Below are positions 10,471 to 19,853 of a stretch of DNA of 64,000 nucleotides, piece by piece (the first letter of the stretch is position 1; every line of letters starts with the position of its first letter). The stretch is from Achatina immaculata (taxonomy: Eukaryota > Mollusca > Gastropoda > Stylommatophora > Achatinidae): the NCBI GenBank assembly GCA_009760885.1, contig CM019717.1, positions 51,421,366 to 51,485,365 of the forward strand, written 5' to 3'. Position numbers and translations under genes: made by a program. Under the pieces are notes generated by a model. That model was not told where the DNA came from and did not search any database. It worked only from the letters and a program-made list of their open reading frames with translations.

Positions 10471-10744
10471 TCTCTGTCAGGATATAATCCACAGTACAGA
10501 TAATATTCAGGTTGAGTCAGGCAGCAGGGAGGCAATACAGCCCTCCGACGAGACCAGAGACAAGATTAACTTTCCACCAGCAAGTGCCAAAAGTACATGG
10601 GAAAACCTAGACGCAGGATTATGCAAAGAACTGGACAAACAGCTAAGAGGAAAAAACCTGGAGCAAAAGCTGGAAGCATTTGGTAACATCATATATCTTC
10701 ACTGCCACAAAGAGTTTAGAACCAAACAGGCAAAAAGAGAAAAA

Positions 10745-11185
10745 GTGACACCAAGAAAGTCCAGAAGACAGAGGAAAATAGAAGCAATAAGACAGCAGAA
10801 GAACCATGCCCGGAAAATGTTCAAGAAGGCACATGAATCAGAAAAAGAAGGACTAAGACAGGTTTGGCAGCATCTAAAATCCCAGCACAATGCCCTTTGC
10901 AGAGCTGAAAGACTATGTAAAAGGAAGAGGGAAACCAGATACGCAAGAGAGAAGTTCTACAGAGATCTCTTCGGATTTGCCAAGCAGTTATTTGAACAGC
11001 CAAAATCAGGTACGCTGAAAGCAGGTAAGGAGGTGCTCGAGGAACATCTGAGCAAGACATACTCTGATAAAAATCAGCATATTACCTCTCGAGCAGATGA
11101 AAGGTCTAGTGTGGCCCTGTGCACCAGGCAGCAAATGCAGCCCACCAACCTTACAAGAAGTAGAGAGCGTTGTAAGAAAAGCTAA
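10745..11185 (+). pseudogene. R2-like basic linker upstream of the RT
   Basis: A Lys/Arg-rich, probably helical segment (KSRRQRKIEAIRQQKNHARK, then VWQHLKSQHNALCRAERLCK, RYAREKFYRDLFGFAKQLFE). It precedes a LSKTYSD motif that in related elements leads straight into the reverse transcriptase. The open frame continues past about 11100, but the protein homology moves to another frame there, so a frameshift separates it from the polymerase. Confidence 0.65.
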
Positions 11186-11935
11186 AGCCAAGTCAGTACC
11201 AGGCCCAAATGGCGTTCCTTACATACTATACAAAAGATGCCCTGAAGTACTAAAGAAGCTTCATAAACTCCTACGAATAGCATGGACCAAAGGAGTCATA
11301 TGTAAAGAATGGAAAAAGGCTAACGGAGTATACATCCCCAAGGAGCAGAATTCCACTGAAATCAACCAGTTCAGGCCGATCTCACTTCTGAATGTGGAAG
11401 GAAAGATATTCTTCTCTGTGATGGCAAAAAGACTAAAAACATACATCCTAGACAATGGTTACGTTGATACATCCGTGCAGAAAGGAGGAATTCCAGGTTT
11501 CCCAGGATGTCTCGAGCATGCGTCAATGATATGGGAAGCTATTCAGCAGGCAAAATCTGGAAAGCAAGATCTACAGGTAATATGGCTTGACCTAGCCAAT
11601 GCGTATGGCTCAGTATCGCACCAGATGATATGGCTAGCACTAGACATGTATCATGTGCCAAAAGAAATCACAAATATGCTGAAAAGGTACTTCACAGGGT
11701 TCCTCATGAGGTTTGGAACATCAGGATATACTACAAGATGGATCGAGCTCCAGGTAGGAATTGCAATGGGTTGTACAATATCCCCCATACTGTTCGTACT
11801 AGCCATGCAAGTAATCCTGAGAGCAGCAGAAGGAGCAGCAGAAGGCCCAAGATTCAGAAATGGATGTCAAATGCCACCACTAAAAGCATTCATGTATTAC
11901 ACAACAGTAATAACAACCAGTGAAGCACAGGAAAG
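11097..11935 (+). pseudogene. R2-like reverse transcriptase, active site lost
   Basis: RT motifs in order: AKSVPGPNGVPYILYK (motif 1), WKKANGVYIPKE (2), INQFRPISLLNVEGKIFFS (2a/3), QKGGIPGFPGCLEH, VIWLDLANAYGSVSH (motif A, Asp present), GIAMGCTISPILFVLAMQ (motif B), then PPLKAFMYYTTVITTS (motif C). In working enzymes of this class motif C reads F-M-D-D. Here both Asp codons are Tyr (TAT at 11895-11897, TAC at 11898-11900), each by a G-to-T change at the first base. The frame stops at 11940, with homology continuing in another frame at 11936. The polymerase cannot be active as written. Confidence 0.85.
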
Positions 11936-12790
11936 ATGTTAGAGCGTTTGGACAGCCTTATCATATGGTGCTGCATGAGCTTCAAGCCAAAGAAGTCAAG
12001 AAGCCTGTCACTCATGAAAGGGAAAGTGATAGAAAGATCGTACACAGTGGCAAATCAAATAATCCTGACTGTAGGGGAAGAGCCAGTGAAAAGCCTTGGC
12101 AGAGTATATGATGCATCCATGAAGGACTCAAGTGCTGTGAAGCAGGTTATAGAAATGGCGCAGAATGGACTGAGCATCATGACAACAGCAGGCTACTGGG
12201 TAAGTTCAAAATATAGTGCCTCCAGTTCATGCTGATTCCATAACTGATGTGGCCACTACTCATTTACGAAGTAAGTACCAGCACAGTAGAGGCAGTCGAA
12301 AGAAAGATAAATAAAGCCATAAGAAAGTGGTTGGGCGTACCACCAGGATTAACTGATGTAGCGCTGTACTGCAAGAAGAGCAAACTGCAGCTGCCATTCA
12401 TATTTGTGGTTGAAGAATACAAGGTAGGAAAAACAAGACTTGCAATGATGCTACAAGAATCTACAGATCCGGTGGTACGAGAAGTGCAGCCAACACTTAA
12501 AACTGGACGAAAATGGAAAGTAGGTGAGGAAGTGACCACAGCCAGGGAAACGCAGGAGCTGAAAGAAGTAATAGGATACACCAGACCAACAGAAGGGGAT
12601 TTGGTCATGGCGAAATCAAATGGTGGTCAAAGGCCTCCTGCAAGGAAAGAAGAGATATGATCATCAGTGAAATAAGGAATTCAGAGGATGACAAGCGGGT
12701 CCAGAAGGCAGTCCAACAATCACAACAAGGGCAATGGACAACACGGGAGGAAGTCCTGCAGAGATCACTAACATGGAATGACATCTGGAA
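11936..12790 (+). pseudogene. R2-like thumb/linker region
   Basis: Homology resumes with MLERLDSLIIWCCMSFKPKK and SLSLMKGKV, typical of the region right after motif C in R2-type proteins. It shifts frame near 12240 to LIYEVSTSTVEAVERKINKA and IRKWLGVPPGLTDVALY. It then runs as a basic/acidic linker to about 12660, with another shift before the endonuclease part. Three frames are needed, so it is a pseudogene. Confidence 0.75.
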
Positions 12791-12799
12791 AATGGCACC

Positions 12800-13555
12800 T
12801 TGAGGCTCAGGTTCATCATCAGAGCTACTTATGACCTTCTGCCTACAGGTTCCAACCTATACAAATGGGGTGTATCAGAAGATACAAAGTACCCTCTCTG
12901 CAACGAAAGGCAAACATTGAAACATGTGCTATCAGCATGTAGAGTGTCTTTAGGGCAAGGACGGTACACCTGGCGGCACAACAGAGTGTTGCAGGAACTA
13001 GTAACCATCGTAGACAGGACAAAAGATAAAGCAAATAGCAGCAAAAGAGTTGAGGTCCCACCTAAATACTTCATAGGTGCTGGTACGACATCAAATATTG
13101 AAATCAGGGACATTCCCTTACCATCACTGCTAGATGGTACAAATGACTGGGATGTGATAGCGGACCTTCCAGGAAGAAGAGAATACCCGACTGCCATCAA
13201 GAACACAGGAATGCTACCAGACATTGTAGTGCACTCCATAGAAAAACAGGAATTAATAATGATCGAGCTTACGGACCCATACGAAACTAGAATAGAGGAA
13301 CAGCATTTATTCAAATTGGAGAAGTACAATGATCTGGTCAAGCAACTGAGGCAGGGGGCAGGAATCAGGGCAAAAGTGATAGCTGTAGAAGTGGGAGCAA
13401 GGGGATTCGTAGCAACATCAGCATATGACCTATGTAAGCAACTGGGCATAAAGGGACAAGTAAGAGCAAGGGCATTGAGAAGCCTTTCAGAAACAGCAGA
13501 AAAGGCCTCATGCTGGCTGTGGAGTATGCGAAACAAGCATTGGGAACATAAATAA
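12800..13555 (+). pseudogene. R2-like C-terminal zinc knuckle and restriction-like endonuclease (copy 2)
   Basis: Counterpart of 8990-9709 with the same knuckle, GRYTWRHNRVL, PDIV...IELTDPYE and AEKASCWLW blocks. The same C-to-Y change in the knuckle (TAC at 12890-12892) is present. One difference lies in the catalytic neighbourhood: ELTVP in copy 1 is ELTDP here. This domain is open, but upstream shifts disconnect it from the polymerase. Confidence 0.85.
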
Positions 13556-13859
13556 TTTCATTTGTCACAACCAATACCAGTCCTCCATAGCTAAATCGTC
13601 TTTAGACGCACTTCAAAAAAAAAAAAAAAAGTGCAGTGGCAACTGGAAGATCATGGGTTCAATCCCGGGACCGGGAAAAAAAAAAGCAACAACTCACAGG
13701 ACCTCTGGGAGTCATGACCCAGAGGGGCCCACCCCCCTTAGAGTGTCAGGAGATTAATAGGGCCGAAACACTTGTCTGAGGGGGGGGGGTACTTCCTCTG
13801 ATGATCTGAAGGAGTTGTGTTGTTGTTCCGCTCTCTACAGTAGAGAGTTTCCTGCATAT

Positions 13860-13873
13860 CGTTTTATATTTTG
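13860..13873. repeat. Candidate target-site duplication, right
   Basis: CGTTTTATATTTTG, partner of 8963-8977 with one mismatch/indel. Confidence 0.55.
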
Positions 13874-14410
13874 CACTTTCTTTCTCTAACCTGTCTAACC
13901 ACCCGCTATGAACATTACCTTGAAGTACGAGTAATAATTTTCAGTTTAAAGTTTCTGAGAGTTAATTTAATTTTTTTTTCTTCTAGAAAGTATATCTCCA
14001 AGGGACAATTATAACGTAAAATATCTCAAAGGAACCCTATTTAAGATTCGCTTTTTGTCCAGTTTAATACAAAAAACATATTGTTAAGATAATCGCAGTT
14101 TTACAGAAAAAAAGCTAACAGTGACAAGAAGAAGGAGAAAAACAGCAATTAAATATCACAGAAACAACCCAATATTTCGGCCAAAGCCCTTATAAATAGC
14201 AGAATAAAAAGAGAAAGCAACACTAAAACACAAAAAGTAGTCGCCTCTTCGAGATTCGCTTTGAGTCAAAAGTCTGATATACAGATGCCATACATGAGCA
14301 AATGGATGTCCTTAAGCAGAAAGTGAAGAAAGGCTTACACGAAAATGGGTCTGACAAGTGTCCCAGCATGTAAATGGATAGAATGACAAGGTAGGAAAAC
14401 AGCTTTAAAG
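13874..14410. other. Unassigned AT-rich stretch
   Basis: No motif, gene or clear repeat recognised. Confidence 0.45.
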
Positions 14411-14500
14411 GTAATCCTGTCATGCCATAGAGGCACATATGGATATGGTGTTAGTGCCCATATTTTCCTTGATCTGTCAGCACACTAGAGGGTGATATGT
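14411..14500 (-). mobile_element. SINE family 1, 3' end
   Basis: Reverse-complement reading gives CCCTCTAGTGTGCTGACAG, AAAATATGGGCACTAACACC, ATATGTGCCTCTATGGCATG and ACAGGATTACCTTTA. This matches the 3' parts of the SINEs at 33077-33320 and 46529-46784. Confidence 0.8.
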
Positions 14501-14629
14501 TTAATATCACGCATATGCAGTAACAATTTAATGTTAAAATGTATGCAAATTTACAGTCACTCATAGAAGAAATTTGGCCTTTAACAGTGAATATGTAAAG
14601 TGAAATTAAGGTAAAATACAAATTTCCTT

Positions 14630-14903
14630 TTCCATGCCATTAAGCCATATTGTGGAAACAGTGTTAGGCCTGTATTTCCAAGACCCTCCCACATGAAAAT
14701 GTGATGCGGTCAATATCAACTTGGGCGCATTGACCTTCCCAGATTTCTCTGGTACCCTTTTTCAGAGGCTGGGTGGACCCCAGTGTCTTTTTCGTGTGCT
14801 GGTACCAGGAAAAAAAACCCAACTGCTGGGACTTGAAACGGACATCAGCAGATTAATAGAAAGAGCGCCTAATCACTGAGCCAACCAGGTCGCCCTCTGA
14901 GTA
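14630..14903 (-). mobile_element. tRNA-derived SINE, subfamily 2
   Basis: On the minus strand a tRNA-like head has TTGGCTCAGTGATTAG (A-box-like, about 14860-14885) and GTTTCAAGTCCC (B-box-like, about 14830). A body with CCTGGTACCAGC and GGGTACCAGAG follows, and then a tail homologous to 6832-6968. Such a head suggests RNA polymerase III transcription and mobilisation by a LINE. The tRNA of origin cannot be fixed by eye. Confidence 0.7.
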
Positions 14904-14937
14904 TAACAGTAAAAATATTTTCATTAAGCTTACAACC

Positions 14938-15022
14938 TATTGGGCCAATGTAAACGGTTTATACAAAAAAGTGGGTACAGCCCATTTGGCCAATGTAAAC
15001 GGTTTATACAAAAAATGGGGGG
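14938..15022. repeat. Short tandem duplication and G tract
   Basis: GGCCAATGTAAACGGTTTAT occurs twice, about 52 bp apart, followed by a G run. Confidence 0.8.
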
Positions 15023-15029
15023 GGGGGGG

Positions 15030-15590
15030 GTTGGGGGAGCTATAGATTTATGAACAGTAACGCCACAAGTATGTAACAACAGAAATTTACATTGCCTAGC
15101 GTGAAGCAGTCCGAAATTATTTGAAAACCATTGTTTAAGGAACCCAGTAGGTTCGTACACTAGATACCGGTCGAGGGACGAATCCGTCACTACGTCTCAT
15201 AGTCATACTCAGAAATGGTTATTGGAGATGCCGGCTTTGTTCATTATGCGCTAGTCTTCAGAAATAATGATAGCACCTCGCAGGGGAAATCATCTAACTA
15301 AATAAGATGATAACTATAATCACCTTATTTGTAACTTGACTGATGTGTTCCTCGACCCAGATGCGCGCATGAGACAAAGAGAGTAATTATTTTGTATTAA
15401 ATTCCTTGCACTTTGGTGGAGCAAGGGAAATGAATCTTTTTGTATCTTTTTTTTAAAATCTTGGCCTTGTGATTTACTTTCCCTTGCCATTTTGGTCAGT
15501 ATGTCTGGTGTTTCTTTCTTTTCTTTCTTGTTTTTTTTTTCCCTTCGTATTTCATCATAATCATCTTTTCCCTCTGTTTTCTGTAATAAT
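15030..15590. other. Unassigned stretch, nothing recognised
   Basis: Pyrimidine-rich towards its right end. Confidence 0.4.
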
Positions 15591-15617
15591 TTTTTTTGTA
15601 TTGTGTCATGTCACGTT

Positions 15618-15795
15618 TTTCTCTCTGTGTGTCTCTCTGTCTCTCTGTTTCAGTGTCTCTGTCTCTGTCTCTGTCTCTGTCTCTCTGTTTCTGTGTCTCT
15701 GTCTCTGTCTCTCTGTCTCTGTCTCTCTGTTTCTGTCTCTCTGTCTCTCTGTTTCTGTCTCTCTGTCTCTCTGTTTCTGTCTCTGTCTCTCTCCC
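15618..15795. repeat. (TCTCTG)n / GTCTCT microsatellite
   Basis: Long run of GTCTCT with TTTCTG interruptions. All three plus frames stay open across it as Leu/Ser/Cys repeats, which is a composition artefact. Confidence 0.95.
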
Positions 15796-16519
15796 TTTGC
15801 CGTCCTGGTTCTGTTTCCTCGAAGTCTCATTTCTTTCTCTATAACGTTAAAGTTACTTGTCACTGCAAAACTGAAATGTTTCTCTATCGTTAAAGAAATG
15901 CTGTAGTCATATTAAAAATCTTCAATCTAGGAATTATCATCCTCGCTCTCGGAGCACACTCACACATGTTCTGCTCTCTGTTTCAGTAACCACAGAAGAG
16001 TATGAGCACTAATTGTGCCTGTCTGCTGTTTTAACACACAATAATTAGTGTATAAGTATATAACTAACTATACACGAAGCACTGCAGTAAAGCTGTGATA
16101 CTAGAATGTATAAACTAGGAAAAAAGTAGGAATAGCTTTATTACTTAACGACTATAAAGTTCTGACGTTTCGGCGTGAGCCTTAATCAAACAAAAACATA
16201 CAGGACGAAGAAATAGAAAGAGGAGATAAAGTATGGATTCACATGAATATTATTAAATAGAGTACTTAGCTGTAAATTGTAAGGTGTGGCTTGTCCGGCG
16301 GTGTGTATCAGAATGGATTTAGTAGAACGTGGAGACTGTTTAAATGGAGACCTGTGATATGTGGTCGGTGGGTTGTAACTGGGGGTGGTGGATGTGGAAC
16401 CAGGGAGGGGAGAGAGAGTAATACAATGTTGACCTAGCCAGGAGAAGTTGAAATAGATGATTAGGGAAGAGGGGTTGCAAAGTGATGCTGTGAGGAGGTT
16501 TGACAAGTAAGAAGGGGTG

Positions 16520-17211
16520 GATCTTAGTGGAGAAGTACTATAATGATTGAAGAGAATGTTAAGTGTTGGTGAACAGCGAGTTTAACCCATGTGGCTCCAG
16601 CGTCCCATAATTTTGCATCTTTTGCAAACGATGACATATATCGCATTACGGGACTCGCATGTGAATCCTCATGAAGGTTGAGGATAGTTTTGGGAAAGCT
16701 GATTGTTTTCGTTTCCCAGACTACAGGGCAGGTAACACAGCGGGGGCGGTTACATTTCCTGGTGCCAACATATGTAAGGCTCTGCTTCAAGTGGCTGTGG
16801 ACGAGGATGTCCTTAAGGTTTGGGTCACGTTTTTATGCCAACAGGGGTGATTCAGAGAAAATGTCGCGAGTGTCGGGGTCTAGTTGGATTAGCGGAAGAT
16901 GATGAAAAAGAATATTCGTAACAATCTGACCATGCGGGTGGAAAGGCAGTACTAACCTATCTCTGTCAGATGGAGTAACAGGCTTTTTCCTGAATACTTC
17001 TTTGCGGCTCACTAGTTGGATACGGTTGAAGGCTTCACGAAGGACATTTTCTGGGTAGTGACGATGATGGAAAAATTCTAATAACTTGTTGGATTGATCT
17101 ATAAAGTCCAAATTATCCTGACATATACGGCGAAGACGGAGGAGTTGGGAGTATGGGATAGAGTTCTTACAGGCTTCAGCATGGGAGGAGGTGTAAAGCA
17201 AATAGGTGTGG
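16520..17211 (-). pseudogene. Penelope-like connector and Cys-rich linker, GIY-YIG deleted
   Basis: SQLLRLRRICQDNLDF, LLEFFHHRHYPENVL, LVLPFHPHGQIVTNIL and QLDPDTRDIFSESP form the usual connector after the RT. An in-frame TAA follows (about 16833). Reading resumes as KRDPNLKDILVHSHL and a Cys cluster (KCNRPRCVTCP) that normally precedes GIY-YIG. The text then jumps from VCKRCK-like coding directly to LWDAGATWVKL, so the nuclease core is absent. Confidence 0.8.
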
Positions 17212-17215
17212 CCGT

Positions 17216-17840
17216 CGGTGGGCTTGTAAAATACAGAGGTGACAAGCCTGTTTGTGCCAATAGAAATTTTAATATCTAAAAAGTTGACAGACTTGTCAGA
17301 AATTTCATAAGTGAATTTTTTGTTATTATTGAGTGAGTTAGCGAATTCAATAATTTTTTTTTAGTTCTTCCTGTGACATACTTATGATTCCAGTGCCATC
17401 ATCGATGTACCTTTTATAGAATTCTGGAAGTTTGCCAGTGTGGGTTTCCAATAATGTGACTTCCAGAAAGCCCATAAATAGACATGCATAACTGGGACCC
17501 ATTTTCGTTCCTATGGCAACACCACTGATTTGCTCGAAGTATTCACCGTTGAATTCAAAAGAATTTAAGTTTAGCACTAGCTGTATAAGTCTTATTATGG
17601 TGTCAGTGCTAGTGGTGGTGATAGGGTCTTTGTCGAGAAAATAGTGGAGTGCTAAGAATCCATCCTCATGGGGAATATAAGTGTATAGGAAGCAGGCATC
17701 AAGGAGAAAGATGTTATAGGTGTGGGTTTGAGAGAGTGTGATCGTATCAAAAGTTGTTAGGCGTTTTTCTTTCAAAAAAGGAGGGTAGTTTGTGTACTAG
17801 CGGCTGGAAAATGCTGTCCAAAAAGTCAGAAATGTGCTCA
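17216..17840 (-). pseudogene. Penelope-like reverse transcriptase (left copy)
   Basis: Visible RT motifs: a DACFLYTYIPHEDG block (motif A, Asp present), GVAIGTKMGPSYACLFMG (motif B, characteristic of Penelope-like RTs), and YKRYIDDGTGI (motif C, YIDD intact, 17397-17409). KSVNFLDIKI and FYKPTDGHTYL follow. A frameshift in the T-rich run near 17350-17360 separates motif C from the downstream part. Penelope-like RTs are related to telomerase and act with a GIY-YIG endonuclease. That part is deleted in this copy. Confidence 0.85.
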
Positions 17841-17843
17841 GTG

Positions 17844-19218
17844 GTGTTGCCATGGGAACGAAAATGGGTCCCAGTTATGCATGTCTATTTATGGCACACC
17901 TATTTTTCTTTACACTTCCTCCCATCCTGAAGCCTTCAAGAATTCCATCCCATACTCCCAACTCCTCCGTCTTCGCCGCATATGTCAGGACAATTTGGAC
18001 TTTATAGATCAATCCAACAAGTTATTAGAATTTTTCCATCATCGCCACTACCCAGAAAATGTCCTTCGTGAAGCCTTCAACCGTATCCAACTAGTGAGCC
18101 GCAAAGAAGTATTCAGGAAAAAGCCTGTTACTCCATCTGACAGAGATAGGTTAGTACTGCCTTTCCACCCGCATGGTCAGATTGTTACGAATATTCTTTT
18201 TCATCATCTTCCGCTAATCCAACTAGACCCCGACACTCGCGACATTTTCTCTGAATCACCCCTGTTGGTATAAAAACATGACCCAAACCTTAAGGACATC
18301 CTCGTCCACAGCCACTTGAAGCAGAGCCTTACATATGTTGGCACCAGGAAATGTAACCGCCCCCGCTGTGTTACCTGCCCTGTAGTCTGGGAAACGAAAA
18401 CAATCAGCTTTCCCAAAACTATCCTCAACCTTCATGAAGGATTCACATGCGAGTCCCGTAATGCGATATATGTCATCGTTTGCAAAAGATGCAGGATAAC
18501 GTATATTGGTGAGACTGGCCTAAGATTAGGGGACCGCATGCAAAAAACATCTGTACGACATCCACTAGCATGCTTCGAAACCAGTCCCAAATCATTTCAA
18601 TGGCCCCAACCACAGAGGAAAATCTGATTTTCTGTTAACAGCCATCAAACAATGTCATGCAGATGACACAAGCCGCCTGGCGCTTGAGAAAAGCTGGATT
18701 CAAAATTATGGGACCCTGGAGCCAGGTGGGTTAAACTCGCTGTTCACCAACACTTAACATTCTCTTCAATCATTATAGTACCTCTCTTCACTAAGCTCCA
18801 CCCCTTCTTACTTGTCAAACCTCCTCACAGCATCACTTTGCAACCCCTCTTCCCTAATCATCTATTTCAACTTCTCCTGGCTAGGTCAACATTGTATTAC
18901 TCTCTCTCCCCTCCCTGGTTCCACATCCACCACCCCCAGTTACAACCCACCGACCACATATCACAGGTCTCCATTTAAACAGTCTCCACGTTCTACTAAA
19001 TCCATTTCTGATACACACACCGCCGGACAAGCCACACCTTACAATTTACAGCTAAGTACTCTATTTAATAGTATTCATGTGAATCTATAGTTTATCTCCT
19101 CTTTCTATTTCTTCGTCCTGTATGTTTTTGTTTGATTAAGGCTCACGCCGAAACGTCAGAACTTTATAGTCGTTAAGTAATAAAGCTGTTTCTACATTTT
19201 TCCTAGTTTATACATTCT
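17844..19218 (+). mobile_element. Penelope-like retroelement, right copy
   Basis: Starts inside RT motif B (GVAMGTKMGPSYACLFM), lacks about 260 nt covering the YIDD box, then follows the left copy in reverse orientation to TATACATTCT at 19218. It keeps the GIY-YIG region and 3' UTR. Because it starts where the left copy starts, the two are joined head-to-head with no visible spacer. Confidence 0.85.
17905..18770 (+). pseudogene. Penelope-like connector and GIY-YIG endonuclease (right copy)
   Basis: The connector (SQLLRLRRICQDNLDF to DTRDIFSESP) ends at an in-frame TAA at 18271-18273, the same site as in the left copy. The Cys-rich linker TRKCNRPRCVTCP follows. The GIY-YIG core is at about 18455-18545 (RNAIYVIVCKRC, TYIGETGLRLGDR), where the IYV and YIG pairs and the catalytic Arg-type LRLGDR are visible. 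A frame change near 18540 leads to HFNGPNHRGKSDF, LEKSWIQNYGTL and EPGGLNSLF, the normal end of the domain. It is inactivated by the stop, the frameshift and the missing RT core. Confidence 0.82.
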
Positions 19219-19279
19219 GTCTGCTGTTGGTTCTGGCAACCTCGAATTCTACTAGCCAGCCACCTGGTTCTTCCCCCCC

Positions 19280-19735
19280 CCCCCCTCCTCACATCTCAGT
19301 GTTTCGTCCTCTGAGATATATATTATCAACAAATGCCCGTTCCTCCTCCTGCACCCGTTCCTCGGCCACCGACGTCAGTATATCCGTAATGTCCACAGGA
19401 ATCATGTCTGTTGCGGGTAACGTGATCGGCTACCTCATTGCCTCTCACTCCCGCACGCCCTGGGAGCCTAGTGACACTGGAATGTCTAAGAGCTGAATCC
19501 ACTCACGACGTAGCAAACCTCTTTCTGTCTTATTACACATGCTTTGAGAGTCCGTCACCACCCCATCGTGTGTATCATCCTGCCGAAATAGCGAGGACAG
19601 AGCCGTGGTCACTGCCTCAACTTCCATTCGCATGCTGGACGTCATCGTAAAGGAAGCCCCTGCATTCTGTGCTATCAGTCTGCCTCGCCTGAAGACAACG
19701 AAGCCCCATCCGTTCTCTTTGCCTGGCAGCATGTT
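19280..19735 (-). pseudogene. LINE RNase H domain remnant
   Basis: Minus-strand translation gives GWGFVVFRRGRLIAQNAGA, SSMRMEVEAVTTALSSL (catalytic Glu position), HDGVVTDSQSMCNK (catalytic Asp), GLLRREWIQLL. After a frame change it gives PGRAGVRGNEVADHV, where the usual PGHAG reads PGRAG. RNase H domains with this text are found at the C-terminus of I-, R1- and related LINE polyproteins. Polymerase and flanks are not visible. The left end reaches a C run at about 19267-19280. Confidence 0.7.
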
Positions 19736-19806
19736 AATTTAAAGACAGTTGTTGTTTGTGTGTTTAAAATTCGTTCTATGCTGAATCTGAGCACACTTGT
19801 AAACCT

Positions 19807-19814
19807 GACCTATT

Positions 19815-19852
<38 letters not shown>
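19807..19852. repeat. (TC)n microsatellite
   Basis: About 21 uninterrupted TC units. Confidence 0.97.

Positions 19853-19853
<1 letters not shown>

Larger units (their letters stand above)
10011..13859 (+). mobile_element. R2-like LINE copy 2, near full length but inactivated
   Basis: A 3.85-kb element with, in order: a 5' region carrying short GGGAAAGACCGA repeats, an N-terminal zinc finger (about 10338-10402), a basic linker (10745-11100), a reverse transcriptase (11150-11935), a thumb/linker (11936-12790), and the zinc knuckle plus restriction-like endonuclease (12844-13555). It ends with a 3' UTR (13556-13859). The domain order and endonuclease type place it among R2/Hero/NeSL-type LINEs; which of these is uncertain. 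Reading frame is lost at several points (near 10335, 11100-11150, 11930, 12240 and 12660-12800) and the polymerase active site is mutated. Confidence 0.85.
16103..17843 (-). mobile_element. Penelope-like retroelement, left copy (inverted)
   Basis: Minus-strand reading from the centre outwards gives LSTHISDFL-like, QPLV and LPPFLK-type N-terminal text. RT motifs follow, then a His/Pro-rich connector, a Cys-rich linker and a 3' UTR ending at 16103. The terminal region contains GGCTCACGCCGAAACGTCAG (about 16155-16177), a signature resembling 3' ends of Penelope-like elements. It is a near-mirror of the right copy, at about 98% identity where they align. About 205 nt is missing within the GIY-YIG region at about 16630. 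Confidence 0.85.

Noticed and set aside
15469..15906. Leu/Ser/Cys-rich frames resembling membrane proteins
   Set aside because: Low-complexity translation of a (TCTCTG)n microsatellite, open in all three frames.
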